Notes: generated from the letters alone by a model not told the origin. A stretch of DNA of 22,046 nucleotides from an uncultured Ilumatobacter sp. (GCA_937905835.1 CALCXK010000109.1:1-22046); one strand, 5' to 3'; counted from the first letter of the stretch, positions 7,520 to 14,652 are shown. Numbers and translations: made by a program.

Positions 7520-7969
7520 TCAGCTCGTCCTTCGACCGAAGAGTCCGCGGGAGCGCATACTCATCACGGCAATGCCGTCCTGGTTGGTCATGGCGCCGTC
7601 GATGAGGACCGTCCCGCGCATCGGGTCCTTCGACGACGGTGCGGTGTCCATCACCGTGATGGTTCCAGTCAGCGTGTCGCCCGGGCGAACCGGTGCCCAC
7701 CAGCGCAGCTGCTCTATCCCCGGTGATCCTCGGCTGTCGGCACCAGCAAGCACTGTGTTGGCGTAAAGCCGCATCCACAGTGAGCCGGTGTGCCACCCGC
7801 TGGCGATCAGGCCACCGAACGACGAGTCGACGGCAGCGACCGGGTCGATATGAAACGGTTGCGGATCAAACTGAGTGGCGAAGTCGATGATCGCCTCCTC
7901 GGTCAGGGTGACCGAACCCAGTTCGATGACCTGGCCGCTGGTGAAGTCCTCGAAGTGTGTGATCGCCAT
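7520..7969 (-). CDS. MaoC-like (R)-specific hydratase family protein
   Basis: A 149-residue single hot-dog domain. The hydratase-2 motif appears as FATQFDPQPFHIDP (about 30-43), with the catalytic Asp and His in the expected D-x4-H spacing, followed by the substrate-tunnel helix SFGGLIASGWHTGSLWMRL (about 49-67). The segment PVRPGDTLTGTITVMD (about 93-108) is typical for the family. Such proteins hydrate trans-2-enoyl-CoA to (R)-3-hydroxyacyl-CoA or perform related dehydrations. Its own substrate cannot be read. It follows the alpha/beta hydrolase gene on the same strand at 125 bp, a gap that contains a perfect palindrome and a 31-bp repeat, so it probably has its own promoter. Confidence 0.88.
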   Translation of the reverse strand: MAITHFEDFTSGQVIELGSVTLTEEAIIDFATQFDPQPFHIDPVAAVDSSFGGLIASGWHTGSLWMRLYANTVLAGADSRGSPGIEQLRWWAPVRPGDTLTGTITVMDTAPSSKDPMRGTVLIDGAMTNQDGIAVMSMRSRGLFGRRTS

Positions 7970-8027
7970 CCTTCGAGTCTGGCAAACCGCCGCTCCTCGC
8001 CACGGCCTGAAGCGTCCGTTGTTGACC

Positions 8028-8041
8028 GACGACCGGTCGTC
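8028..8041. promoter_or_regulatory. 14-bp perfect palindrome upstream of the MaoC gene
   Basis: GACGACCGGTCGTC is a perfect dyad 58 bp upstream of the MaoC start codon. The size and placement fit a TetR-type operator controlling a fatty-acid or CoA-ester catabolism gene. No regulator gene is adjacent, so this is a candidate only. Confidence 0.4.
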
Positions 8042-8060
8042 ATCGATTCGGTGCGCTGAC

Positions 8061-8091
8061 TGTCCACTTTTGACCCGAGGGGAAGAGGACG
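8061..8091 (+). repeat. 31-bp palindromic element, copy B
   Basis: TGTCCACTTT, then TGACCCGAGGG, then GAAGAGGACG. It matches copies A and C without gaps. It starts 3 nt beyond the stop codon of the alpha/beta hydrolase gene (minus), so that in the mRNA the palindrome directly follows the coding region. Confidence 0.7.
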
Positions 8092-8094
8092 TGT

Positions 8095-8778
8095 TCAGGG
8101 CAGGGCGGTGGCGAAGGCCGCGATGACGTCGGCGACTTCAATTGCGTGGGTGTCTTCGTGCATCGAGTGGCCACCACCATCGAGCACGACCAGGCGCGCA
8201 TCAGGCATCTTGCGTTCGAGGTACTGACCTGAGCCTTGGTACTCAGGACGGTCGTTGCCGCCGGCGAGCACAATGGTCGGGGTCGCCATGCTTGCGAGCC
8301 GGTCCATCACGACCGAGTCGTGCTGCAGGTTGAGGTCAGTGACGTGCTCCGGAACACCGAAGCGGTGGGCGTTCCGACGTGAGCGGGCATTCCAGCCTTC
8401 GCGCTTCTCCGGGTCACGGAAGCCAGGTCCGGTGTTGATCGCCACCACACCACGTGCCGCGTTGGGGCGAGTGGCAGCATGGGCGAGCGCGAGGTAGCCG
8501 CCGAGCGAGTGGCCGACAAGGATCGCCGGCCTGCCGACGCTGGCTAGCACCTCGTCAATGTCAGCCAATGCTGCATCGCGGGTGAACGCTTCAGGGTCGT
8601 CATCGGGGCACGGCGAGTCTCCATGGCCGGGCAGGTCGATCGCGATTGTCTGGTACCGATCAGCCAGCGCCTCAGCACACGCATCCCAACTCCGGGCCGA
8701 GGTTCCGAGCCCGTGAATGAAGACGATGGGCACGCCGGCGCCCTCGGCTGGTCCGCGTCGAATCGTGTTGAGTTGCAC
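8095..8778 (-). CDS. alpha/beta hydrolase
   Basis: A 227-residue alpha/beta-hydrolase-fold enzyme from a GTG at 8778. The features are the oxyanion strand IVFIHGLG, the IDLPGHGDS turn, the nucleophile elbow GHSLGG, the acid in IVLAGGNDRPEY and the catalytic His in DGGGHSMHED. The frame stays open for another 158 codons upstream, but that stretch is exactly antisense to the thioesterase gene and has no family homology, so it is rejected. In-frame GTG at 8778 starts just before the first beta strand (QLNTIRRG); no good ribosome binding site was seen. It is divergent from the thioesterase gene with only 40 bp between starts, so the two probably share a compact promoter region. The substrate, an ester, lactone or thioester, is unknown. 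Confidence 0.87.
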   Translation of the reverse strand: MQLNTIRRGPAEGAGVPIVFIHGLGTSARSWDACAEALADRYQTIAIDLPGHGDSPCPDDDPEAFTRDAALADIDEVLASVGRPAILVGHSLGGYLALAHAATRPNAARGVVAINTGPGFRDPEKREGWNARSRRNAHRFGVPEHVTDLNLQHDSVVMDRLASMATPTIVLAGGNDRPEYQGSGQYLERKMPDARLVVLDGGGHSMHEDTHAIEVADVIAAFATALP

Positions 8779-8818
8779 GAGGAGAACGTAGCGACCATGC
8801 TCCTCTACGCTCGGATCG

Positions 8819-9268
8819 GTGAGCACACCGCACAAGACTTCCATCGAACACGACCCGGCCTTGGCTGCGTCGATCATCGAGGCGTTTGCCACAGGCGGGT
8901 CAGGGTTGATGGCCGACTTTGGGCTCCGCATCGTCGCTGCCGAACCGGGCCGCGTGCGCTTCGAACTCGATGTCGTCGAGCGCCTCACGCATGGCGGCGG
9001 GGTGCTGTCGGGGCAGGCGATTCTGGGGTGCATGGACACCGGCATGGTGTTCGTGATGATGTCGCTAGGCCCCAGAGCCGACGTCAGCTTCACGACGGTG
9101 TCGCTCGCCGCCAACTTCGAACGCGGCGTGCCACAAGACGTCGGCACTGTCACGTTCGAGGCGTGGGCCACGAAGCCGGGCAGATCGCTCGTGTTCGGGC
9201 AGATCGACCTCGTCCTTCCAAACGGCCAACGCGCCGCGTCAGCGACGACCACCTACATGTGGCTGTGA
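8819..9268 (+). CDS. PaaI-type hot-dog thioesterase
   Basis: A 149-residue single-domain thioesterase (4HBT/PaaI group). Recognisable parts are the strand RVRFELDVVERLTHGGGVLSG with the HGG turn (about 45-65), the helix GQAILGCMDTGMVF containing the likely catalytic Asp73, and SFTTVSLAANFERGVPQ (about 90-106), followed by strands ending in TTTYMW. It should hydrolyse small or aromatic acyl-CoA thioesters. It starts with GTG at 8819; the upstream sequence CGGATCG is a weak ribosome binding site. It is divergent from the alpha/beta hydrolase gene. Confidence 0.87.
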   Translation: MSTPHKTSIEHDPALAASIIEAFATGGSGLMADFGLRIVAAEPGRVRFELDVVERLTHGGGVLSGQAILGCMDTGMVFVMMSLGPRADVSFTTVSLAANFERGVPQDVGTVTFEAWATKPGRSLVFGQIDLVLPNGQRAASATTTYMWL

Positions 9269-9364
9269 GCTCGCTCACATCTGAATCCCACCGCCCTGCC
9301 CGACAAGGAATTCTCCATCCGCCGCGGCGCGGTATCGCCCTACCTCTATCTCGATGCCCGGAAG
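9269..9364. other. convergent intergenic stretch with coding-like composition
   Basis: Ninety-six bases between the stops of the thioesterase (plus) and amidase (minus) genes. Read in the same frame as the thioesterase, beyond its TGA, the sequence gives an open, codon-biased stretch (ALPDKEFSIRRGAVSPYLYL). It has no start codon of its own and no family I recognise. It may be a gene remnant or chance in GC-rich DNA. Confidence 0.2.
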
Positions 9365-10774
9365 TTACGCCATCACGAGCCCTGGGACATGTTGGTACTG
9401 CGGGTTCGCAGCTTCGAGAGCCGCAGCGGCCTCAAGGAGCGCCCGATCGTTGCCAACTCGCGCGACCAGTTGCAGCCCGACGGGGAGGCCGGCGGAGGTG
9501 AACCCGGCCGGCAACGACAGCGCCGGGCACCCGGTCGGCGTGATGATGCAGCAGGTCGTCATCCAGTCGAGGTAGTCGCCCATGGCGATGCCATCGATCT
9601 CCATCGGGAACTCGGTCTCGACGGGGAACGGGGCGACCTGCGCCGCCGGCAGGGCAAGCACGTCGTACTCGTCAAAGAATTTCGTCATCTCGACGTGCAG
9701 TTGCGCTCGCAACGCTTCGGCCTGCAACACGTCGTCGACGGTGATCGACTGGCCGAACTCAATGTTCTCGACCACGGTGGCCTTCATCAGCCGCCAACGG
9801 TCACGCGGAATCGCCTGCCCGAGTTGGCGGTAGGCCAGACCACGCAAGGTGCGGAAGATCTGCATGGACCCCGACAGGTCCGGGGCTGCTTCGCTGAACG
9901 TGCCCCCGGCCGCCGCGATCTGCTTGGCTGCCTGGCGACAGAGGCCGAGGACCTCAGCTTCCGCTGTGAACAACCCGAGGTCGCCACCCCATGCCAGGCG
10001 TGCCGATGTCGTTGTCGAAAGCGGAGCGCTGAAGGTCGCTGGCTCGTCAGCCAGCGACAGCGGGTCGTCGGCCTGGGGCCCGGCGAGCACGCTGAGGAGC
10101 AGCGCCGTATCGGCCACGGTGCGCCCCATCGGGCCGCGCATACTCAGCCGCATCAGGTGGGTGGAAGTCGACGTCGCTGCAGACAAGGCCACTCGCCCGA
10201 TCGTCGGTCGGAGGCCGACCACGTTGCAGAAGGCCGCAGGGTTGCGAAGCGAGCCGCCGAGGTCGCTGCCGTCGGCAATGGGCAACATCCGGCTGGCGAG
10301 GGCTGCAGCTGCGCCACCGCTACTGCCGCCTGCCGACTTCGACGGATCCCACGGGTTCCGGGTCACGCCGAACACTTCGTTGAACGTGTGCGAGCCGGTG
10401 CCGAACTCGGGTGTGTTGGTCTTGCCGATGATGATCGCCCCAGCGGCACGGAGTTGTGCCGCGATGAAACCGTCAGCCGCTGCCGGCCGGGTGCTCGTCA
10501 CGAGTGAACCCGCCCGTGTCGGGAGCCCGGAGACGTCTTCAAGATCCTTCACTGCCACCGGCAGGCCGTGTAGTGGACCCATCGGTTCCTGGGCATCGGC
10601 CGCGTCGGCATCGGCAAGCACATCGGCCCGGTCACGCATCGACACGATGGCGTTGATCTGGGGGTTGACCTGATCAATCCGTTCGAGGTGCGCGATCAAA
10701 ACGTCACGCGCCGACAGCTCTCGCGACCTGAGTAGGCCAGCCAGTTCGACGGCGGTGTGATCGACAATTTCCAT
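9365..10774 (-). CDS. amidase-signature family hydrolase
   Basis: A 469-residue amidase. The Ser-cisSer-Lys triad is complete: Lys76 in VAVKDLED, cis-Ser151 in SAGGSSGGAAAAL, and nucleophile Ser175 in GSDLGGSLRNPAAFCNVVGLRPT. The spacings (75 and 24 residues) equal those of FAAH (142/217/241). The C-terminal SLPAGFTSAGLPVGLQLVA is also typical. It hydrolyses a carboxamide; GatA-type tRNA amidotransferase is unlikely because no gatB or gatC is adjacent. The start was taken at ATG 10774 (MEIVDHTAVELAGLLRS) because the family begins here; the open frame upstream is antisense to the LLM oxidoreductase gene. It is divergent from that gene with 105 bp between starts. Confidence 0.92.
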   Translation of the reverse strand: MEIVDHTAVELAGLLRSRELSARDVLIAHLERIDQVNPQINAIVSMRDRADVLADADAADAQEPMGPLHGLPVAVKDLEDVSGLPTRAGSLVTSTRPAAADGFIAAQLRAAGAIIIGKTNTPEFGTGSHTFNEVFGVTRNPWDPSKSAGGSSGGAAAALASRMLPIADGSDLGGSLRNPAAFCNVVGLRPTIGRVALSAATSTSTHLMRLSMRGPMGRTVADTALLLSVLAGPQADDPLSLADEPATFSAPLSTTTSARLAWGGDLGLFTAEAEVLGLCRQAAKQIAAAGGTFSEAAPDLSGSMQIFRTLRGLAYRQLGQAIPRDRWRLMKATVVENIEFGQSITVDDVLQAEALRAQLHVEMTKFFDEYDVLALPAAQVAPFPVETEFPMEIDGIAMGDYLDWMTTCCIITPTGCPALSLPAGFTSAGLPVGLQLVARVGNDRALLEAAAALEAANPQYQHVPGLVMA

Positions 10775-10879
10775 CAGACCATCTTGCCAGCACTCGATCA
10801 GCCGCAGCTTCGACGCCAGACGGTGATCCTCAACGGCTTCGATGCACGTTTGGCAGCGCGGCGCGGCCATGCTGGCGAG

Positions 10880-11785
10880 ATGGACATCGGTATTTTCTCT
10901 GGCGTCGCGAGTAGCGGCGGATTCAGCTCGATCGTGGCGGACGCAGCAGCGTCGGCCGACGCGGGGTTCGACACCTACTGGCTCCCACAGATCGTGCAGC
11001 AGGCCGAGGCGATGAACATCATCGGCGCCGCCGCACAGACGGTCCCGAACATTCGCTTCGGCACGTCGGTCGTCCCCACATATCCCCGCCACCCGATGGT
11101 CATGGCCGAGCAGGCGCAAACCACGAGCATGCTCACCGGCGGCCGTTTCACGCTTGGCATCGGCCTCTCCCACAAGCCGGTCGTCGAAGGCATGTGGGGC
11201 CACTCGTTCGACAAGCCGGTCCGCCACGCCCGCGAATACCTCGAAGCACTGATGCCCCTCGTACGCGGCGAAGGCGTCAGCTTCGCCGGTGAGACCCTTA
11301 CCGCCCGCGGGCAGTTGACAATCAACGCACCCGAATCTCCGGTACTCCTTGCAGCACTCGGCCCGCAGATGTTGCAGCTCGCCGGCGAGCGCTGCGGCGG
11401 CACCATCACATGGATGACCGGCGCGAAGACGCTCAGCGAACTCACCGTGCCCACGATCAGCGAAGCAGCATCAAACGCCGGGCGCGAGACGCCACAGGTC
11501 GTTGCTGGCATGCCGATTTGGGTGACCGACGACGTCGACGCAGCGCGCGCCAACGCTGCCACAACATTCCTGATCTACGGCCAGCTCCCGTCGTACCGCG
11601 CAATGCTCGACCGCGAGGGCCTCGGCGGCCCCGAAGACCTCGCCATCATTGGCGACGAGGCAACCTGCGGGGCGCGGCTCGACGAACTCGCCGCGGCCGG
11701 TGTTACCCAGCTCGCAGCATCAGAGTTCGCGTCGGACCCCGAGGGTCGGGCCCGCACCCGTGCATTCCTCGCCAGCCGCCTCTGA
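10880..11785 (+). CDS. LLM-class (probably F420-dependent) oxidoreductase
   Basis: A 301-residue bacterial luciferase-like TIM-barrel protein. It starts MDIGIFSG, continues with ADAGFDTYWLPQI, FGTSVVPTYPRHPMVMAEQAQTT and GGRFTLGIGLSHKPVVEGMWG (about 90-110), and has a late LPSYRAMLDREGLGGPEDL. These segments match a TIGR03564-like (MSMEG_4879) F420-dependent group in my memory. Cofactor F420 is inferred from the family and actinobacterial context; FMN cannot be excluded. The ATG at 10880 begins the first beta strand, and the open extension before it overlaps the amidase gene's promoter region. Its stop codon is one base from that of the small convergent gene at 11787. The substrate is unknown. 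Confidence 0.88.
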   Translation: MDIGIFSGVASSGGFSSIVADAAASADAGFDTYWLPQIVQQAEAMNIIGAAAQTVPNIRFGTSVVPTYPRHPMVMAEQAQTTSMLTGGRFTLGIGLSHKPVVEGMWGHSFDKPVRHAREYLEALMPLVRGEGVSFAGETLTARGQLTINAPESPVLLAALGPQMLQLAGERCGGTITWMTGAKTLSELTVPTISEAASNAGRETPQVVAGMPIWVTDDVDAARANAATTFLIYGQLPSYRAMLDREGLGGPEDLAIIGDEATCGARLDELAAAGVTQLAASEFASDPEGRARTRAFLASRL

Positions 11786-11786
11786 G

Positions 11787-12071
11787 TCAGTAGCTGGCAG
11801 GCGTCAACTCGAGGGCCGCGCTGGCAATCGGTAGCCGCACGACGACGCAGTCGCCATGCACGTCGGTCGTCACGTCGGGGTGTCCAGTAATCCACCACAT
11901 CCGCGGCTGCACGCCGACGATCCGGAACTCGGTCCAACCCGTTTTGTCGGTCACCGGCTCGACGTCGACATAGAGCGAACCGCCACGCCATCCGTGGCAC
12001 ACCACCGTGACCTTGCCAACTTCGACATCGCACACGGCAGCCGGTTCGCCATGCTCGGCACGTTCCCTCAT
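11787..12071 (-). CDS. small hypothetical protein
   Basis: A 94-residue protein from ATG 12071; an alternative GTG at 12089 adds six residues. I do not recognise a family. The sequence is rich in beta-type alternation (VTVVCHGWRGGSLYVDVEPV, EFRIVGVQPRMWWITGHPDV, CVVVRLPIASAALEL), has no signal peptide or membrane segment, and contains two Cys and several Trp. The frame is convergent with the LLM oxidoreductase, with stops one base apart, which fits a real gene. The 31-bp palindromic element copy C lies immediately upstream and would be in the 5' leader. Confidence 0.55.
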   Translation of the reverse strand: MRERAEHGEPAAVCDVEVGKVTVVCHGWRGGSLYVDVEPVTDKTGWTEFRIVGVQPRMWWITGHPDVTTDVHGDCVVVRLPIASAALELTPASY

Positions 12072-12090
12072 GACCCAATTGTCTCGCACA

Positions 12091-12121
12091 TGTCCACTTC
12101 CCCTCGGGTCAGAATCGGACA
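12091..12121 (-). repeat. 31-bp palindromic element, copy C
   Basis: On the minus strand: TGTCCGATTC, then TGACCCGAGGG, then GAAGTGGACA. It matches copies A and B without gaps, here in the opposite orientation. It lies directly upstream of the small hypothetical gene, 19 bp from its ATG. Confidence 0.7.
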
Positions 12122-12237
12122 TTCCACGCTCGCTTGCGCGGTCATTGCTCGTCGAGCAACTTCATCGCGTGGCCTTCTCCCTCTGGTGGGTTCCAGGTCA
12201 TGATCGTGGCCCTACCTGCTGGAGCAGCCCGGGTCGT
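12122..12237. other. intergenic gap downstream of phnZ with a 15-bp palindrome
   Basis: No gene is visible between the small hypothetical gene and the phnZ stop. It contains TTGCTCG-T-CGAGCAA at 12145-12159, symmetrical but with a one-base centre, so it is better seen as a protein-binding dyad or a poor hairpin than as a firm terminator for the phosphonate operon. Confidence 0.35.
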
Positions 12238-12783
12238 TCAGCGGATGGCGATGGAGCGCAGGACGTCGGCATAGTGATCAAACCCAGGAACCACGCGGCC
12301 GGGAATCTTGGCCATGTCGTCCCAGCGTCGCACCAGTACTGCGCCACGACTGCCTGGGTGACGTTCGAACGCGTCGACTTCGTCAGCAGTCATCGCGCCG
12401 CCCTGTACGGCGAGGGTTCGCACCGACGACGGCGACAAGGTTGCGAAATAGGACGGCTCGACGGCACAGAGGTAACGCTTCGCCGCCACATGCAGCGCTA
12501 CTGGCCCCGTAACCTCCGGGCCGAACCACGCTGCGAGATACCGCGCACCGGCCTTCTCGTGCTCCTGGTCGTCGATCAGGGTTTCATCGAGCGCAACGTG
12601 ATCGTCGAGCAGCAGGTGCCCCACATCGTGCAGTAGCGCAGCCGCCACAAGTGCATCCGATTCGCCCGACGCCGTTGCCAACTCGGCGCACTGCAATGCG
12701 TGCTGCAGCTCGGTGACTGTCTCGTCATACAACCGCGACGCGGCAAGGCTCGCGTACAGATCGTCGAGCGGCAGCATCGTCAC
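12238..12783 (-). CDS. phnZ: PhnZ-like HD-domain mixed-valent diiron oxygenase (C-P bond cleavage)
   Basis: A 181-residue HD-domain protein of the phosphonate-associated HDIG family (TIGR03276 as I recall it). PhnZ cleaves (R)-2-amino-1-hydroxyethylphosphonate with O2 to glycine and phosphate. Metal ligands are His28, His52-Asp53 (ALLHDVGHLLLDDH), His75, His98 (PVALHVAAKRYLCAVEP) and Asp155 (RRWDDMAK), with spacing close to characterised PhnZ (34, 58/59, 80, 104, 161). The segments YFATLSPSSVRTLAVQGG and MTADEVDAFE are highly characteristic. The Tyr19/Glu21 pair just before His28 probably corresponds to the substrate-clamping Tyr/Glu loop. GTG start at 12783 overlaps the phnY stop by 4 bp (GTGA), indicating translational coupling; ATG at 12777 is an alternative. 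The related TmpB acts on N-trimethylated substrate, so the exact substrate is open. Confidence 0.9.
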   Translation of the reverse strand: MTMLPLDDLYASLAASRLYDETVTELQHALQCAELATASGESDALVAAALLHDVGHLLLDDHVALDETLIDDQEHEKAGARYLAAWFGPEVTGPVALHVAAKRYLCAVEPSYFATLSPSSVRTLAVQGGAMTADEVDAFERHPGSRGAVLVRRWDDMAKIPGRVVPGFDHYADVLRSIAIR

Positions 12784-13586
12784 CGCTGCGCCGGTCGCCC
12801 GAGGAAGTCATCGATGATGCTGATGCGAACACGCTCGCCGTCAAAGTCGTCCCCGGCCAGCGCGAAGTCTGCTCGCTTGTCGGCGTAGTAACGGTCGCGG
12901 AAGTCACCACGCGACGCTGCGTTGTAGGTGAGATAGGCAGCACGACGCGGCCGATCGCTGGAGTTCGTGTCGCTGTAGTGCGGAGTGTACGAATCGAAAA
13001 ACAGCAGGTCGCCCGGGTCTAATGGCACCGGGCGCCATGCCAGCCCAGCAGAAAGCGACTCATCGATGCGACCTCGCTCGTCGGTCATCATCATGCTGCC
13101 TCGCCCAGGAGACGTTGACGAGCCGGCATCTGGCACCGGCGCCACATAGAGGCATCCGCTCTGTTCTGTCGCTGGATCGAGTGGGACCATGCAGGAGATG
13201 TGATGGTCGATGAATCGGTAGGCCGGTGCGTCTTGATGTGGGGCGAAGCCGCCACCACCTGGATGCTTGTAGTTGACCTTCTCTTTGAACAGCACAGCCG
13301 GTTCGCCGAACAACTCGCCGAGCACTCGGGTGATGAGGCCGTCGCAGATAAACGCGCGAAGCACGTCGTGGTGCTCGATGAAGTCCTCGCTCCTGGCAAG
13401 GACCGCCCCGGCATCAGTCTGTTCGAAGTGGTGCAGGCCCGGGCCATCGGCCTCGGCCCACCCAGCCACGTCGCACACGGCTGCATCGATTGCAGCGAGT
13501 TCGCCCGGCTCAATCGCCCCGCGCATCACAAGCCAACCCTCTTCGCGAAACGCCGCTCCGTCGATCGTCACGTTTGCTTTCACCAT
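12780..13586 (-). CDS. phnY: PhnY-like Fe(II)/2-oxoglutarate dioxygenase (phosphonate alpha-hydroxylase)
   Basis: A 268-residue PhyH-family (PF05721) dioxygenase. The facial triad is His117-x-Asp119 (FAPHQDAPAY) and His203 (DSYTPHYSD), with a 2-oxoglutarate-binding Arg in RPRRAAYLTYN (about 212-222). The segment LFKEKVNYKHPGGGGFAPHQD is very close to that of known phosphonate hydroxylases. Paired with a PhnZ-like gene, it should hydroxylate the carbon next to phosphorus of 2-aminoethylphosphonate, giving the PhnZ substrate. The ATG at 13586 has AAAGGG 7 nt upstream, a good ribosome binding site, and starts 4 bp after the stop of the phosphoesterase gene. An upstream in-frame ATG (13622) overlaps that gene and is rejected. 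TmpA, acting on trimethylated 2-aminoethylphosphonate, is the alternative identity. Confidence 0.85.
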   Translation of the reverse strand: MVKANVTIDGAAFREEGWLVMRGAIEPGELAAIDAAVCDVAGWAEADGPGLHHFEQTDAGAVLARSEDFIEHHDVLRAFICDGLITRVLGELFGEPAVLFKEKVNYKHPGGGGFAPHQDAPAYRFIDHHISCMVPLDPATEQSGCLYVAPVPDAGSSTSPGRGSMMMTDERGRIDESLSAGLAWRPVPLDPGDLLFFDSYTPHYSDTNSSDRPRRAAYLTYNAASRGDFRDRYYADKRADFALAGDDFDGERVRISIIDDFLGRPAQR

Positions 13587-13590
13587 TCGG

Positions 13591-14652
13591 TCACCCTTTT
13601 TCAAGACCGAGTAACTCGGCAATCAACGGGGCCCACTCGAGCGCTGACGGTTGGGCAGTTTCGACCCATCGCATGAGCGGCTCGGCTTCGGATGCACCGC
13701 CGGACACGATGGCGAGTTGCGTGCGGCAGCGGGGACTGCCGTGTTGTCCGCCGAGCGTAATCGGCGCCGCATCGAACATCCGCCCCGGCTCGGTCCATGC
13801 CATCCAGACGTCTTCGCTCAAACGTTCGGCTGACTCAATTCCGGGGACGGCTCTCATCGCGTTGAGGGCGTCCGGACCGACGTCGCCGTGGATTAATGCG
13901 CCTGTTCCGTCGGTGGCCACCTCGAGATGCACGAACCCGGAAAGGGCATCGGCCAACGCGACCGATGTCTGGTCGGCAATGGTCTCCTGGTCGTGGTCAG
14001 ACAGGGTGATAACAACGGTGTGGTCCCACCCGTCAGCGAGCGCATCAATCAGTTCGCCGTAGGCCCCGTCAGTCGCACCATATTGCTTGATTGCCTGCGA
14101 CGAATCTGGCCCATACAGGTGCGATGTCGTGTCGGGTTGGTTGAGATGCAGCACCACCAGGTCGGCATTGAGGTTGGCGCTTTGCGCGGCTGCGACGACA
14201 GCAGCGTCGGCCGGATAGCCGAACTCGCAGCAAGCGGTGCCGTCCGGTATCCATCCACCTGGCGGCCACACCTCGTCGGCACAATCACCGCCCATCTGAG
14301 CGATCAATTTGTGGTCACCGACGACGGTCACCGATCGCCCGCCAGCTGCGGCGACGCGATCAAACAGCGTCCGGGCACGTGGTCCGGCTTTCGGCGACGG
14401 CACCCATCCCTCGCCGTCGATCCAGCTGTGATTCCCATACACCCCTGTTTCACTGGGGTCGACGCCCGTAATGAACGCTGCATGATTGGCGTAGGTGACC
14501 GACATTGGCAGCGACAGCCCGCCCTCGGGGGCGCGTCCTCCCTCGCAAGCCTGTCGCCAGATGTTCGGGGTCAACTCTGCACTGACGTGTCGATGGGGCA
14601 GGGCGTCGATGACGATCATCACCACACGGAGATCGGCATTGATCACGCTCAT
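13591..14652 (-). CDS. alkaline-phosphatase-superfamily phosphoesterase (NPP / phosphonoacetate hydrolase-like)
   Basis: A 353-residue cytoplasmic enzyme with no signal peptide. All two-metal ligands and the nucleophile of the type I phosphodiesterase/NPP and PhnA group are present: Asp16 (VVMIVIDAL), Thr53 nucleophile (LPMSVTYANHAAFITG, with Asn56), Asp174 and His178 (HLNQPDTTSHLYGPDS), Asp219-His220 (LSDHDQE) and His304 (LGGQHGSPR). First gene of the three-gene phosphonate operon, 4 bp before phnY. Candidate roles are hydrolysis of a phosphonate ester to liberate the free phosphonate for PhnY, or phosphonoacetate hydrolysis as in PhnA. TYANH is the NPP-like version of the nucleophile loop, which leans towards a phosphodiester-type substrate; this is inference. 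The ATG at 14652 has no strong ribosome binding site, and the longer open frame runs into the divergent binding-protein gene, so it is not used. Confidence 0.82.
   Translation of the reverse strand: MSVINADLRVVMIVIDALPHRHVSAELTPNIWRQACEGGRAPEGGLSLPMSVTYANHAAFITGVDPSETGVYGNHSWIDGEGWVPSPKAGPRARTLFDRVAAAGGRSVTVVGDHKLIAQMGGDCADEVWPPGGWIPDGTACCEFGYPADAAVVAAAQSANLNADLVVLHLNQPDTTSHLYGPDSSQAIKQYGATDGAYGELIDALADGWDHTVVITLSDHDQETIADQTSVALADALSGFVHLEVATDGTGALIHGDVGPDALNAMRAVPGIESAERLSEDVWMAWTEPGRMFDAAPITLGGQHGSPRCRTQLAIVSGGASEAEPLMRWVETAQPSALEWAPLIAELLGLEKG

Noticed and set aside
8779..9252. 158-codon N-terminal extension of the alpha/beta hydrolase
   Set aside because: It is exactly antisense to the intact PaaI thioesterase gene and has Ser/Pro/Arg-rich shadow composition; the hydrolase fold begins at 8778.
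10775..11227. 151-codon N-terminal extension of the amidase
   Set aside because: It is antisense to the LLM oxidoreductase gene; amidase homology starts at the ATG at 10774.
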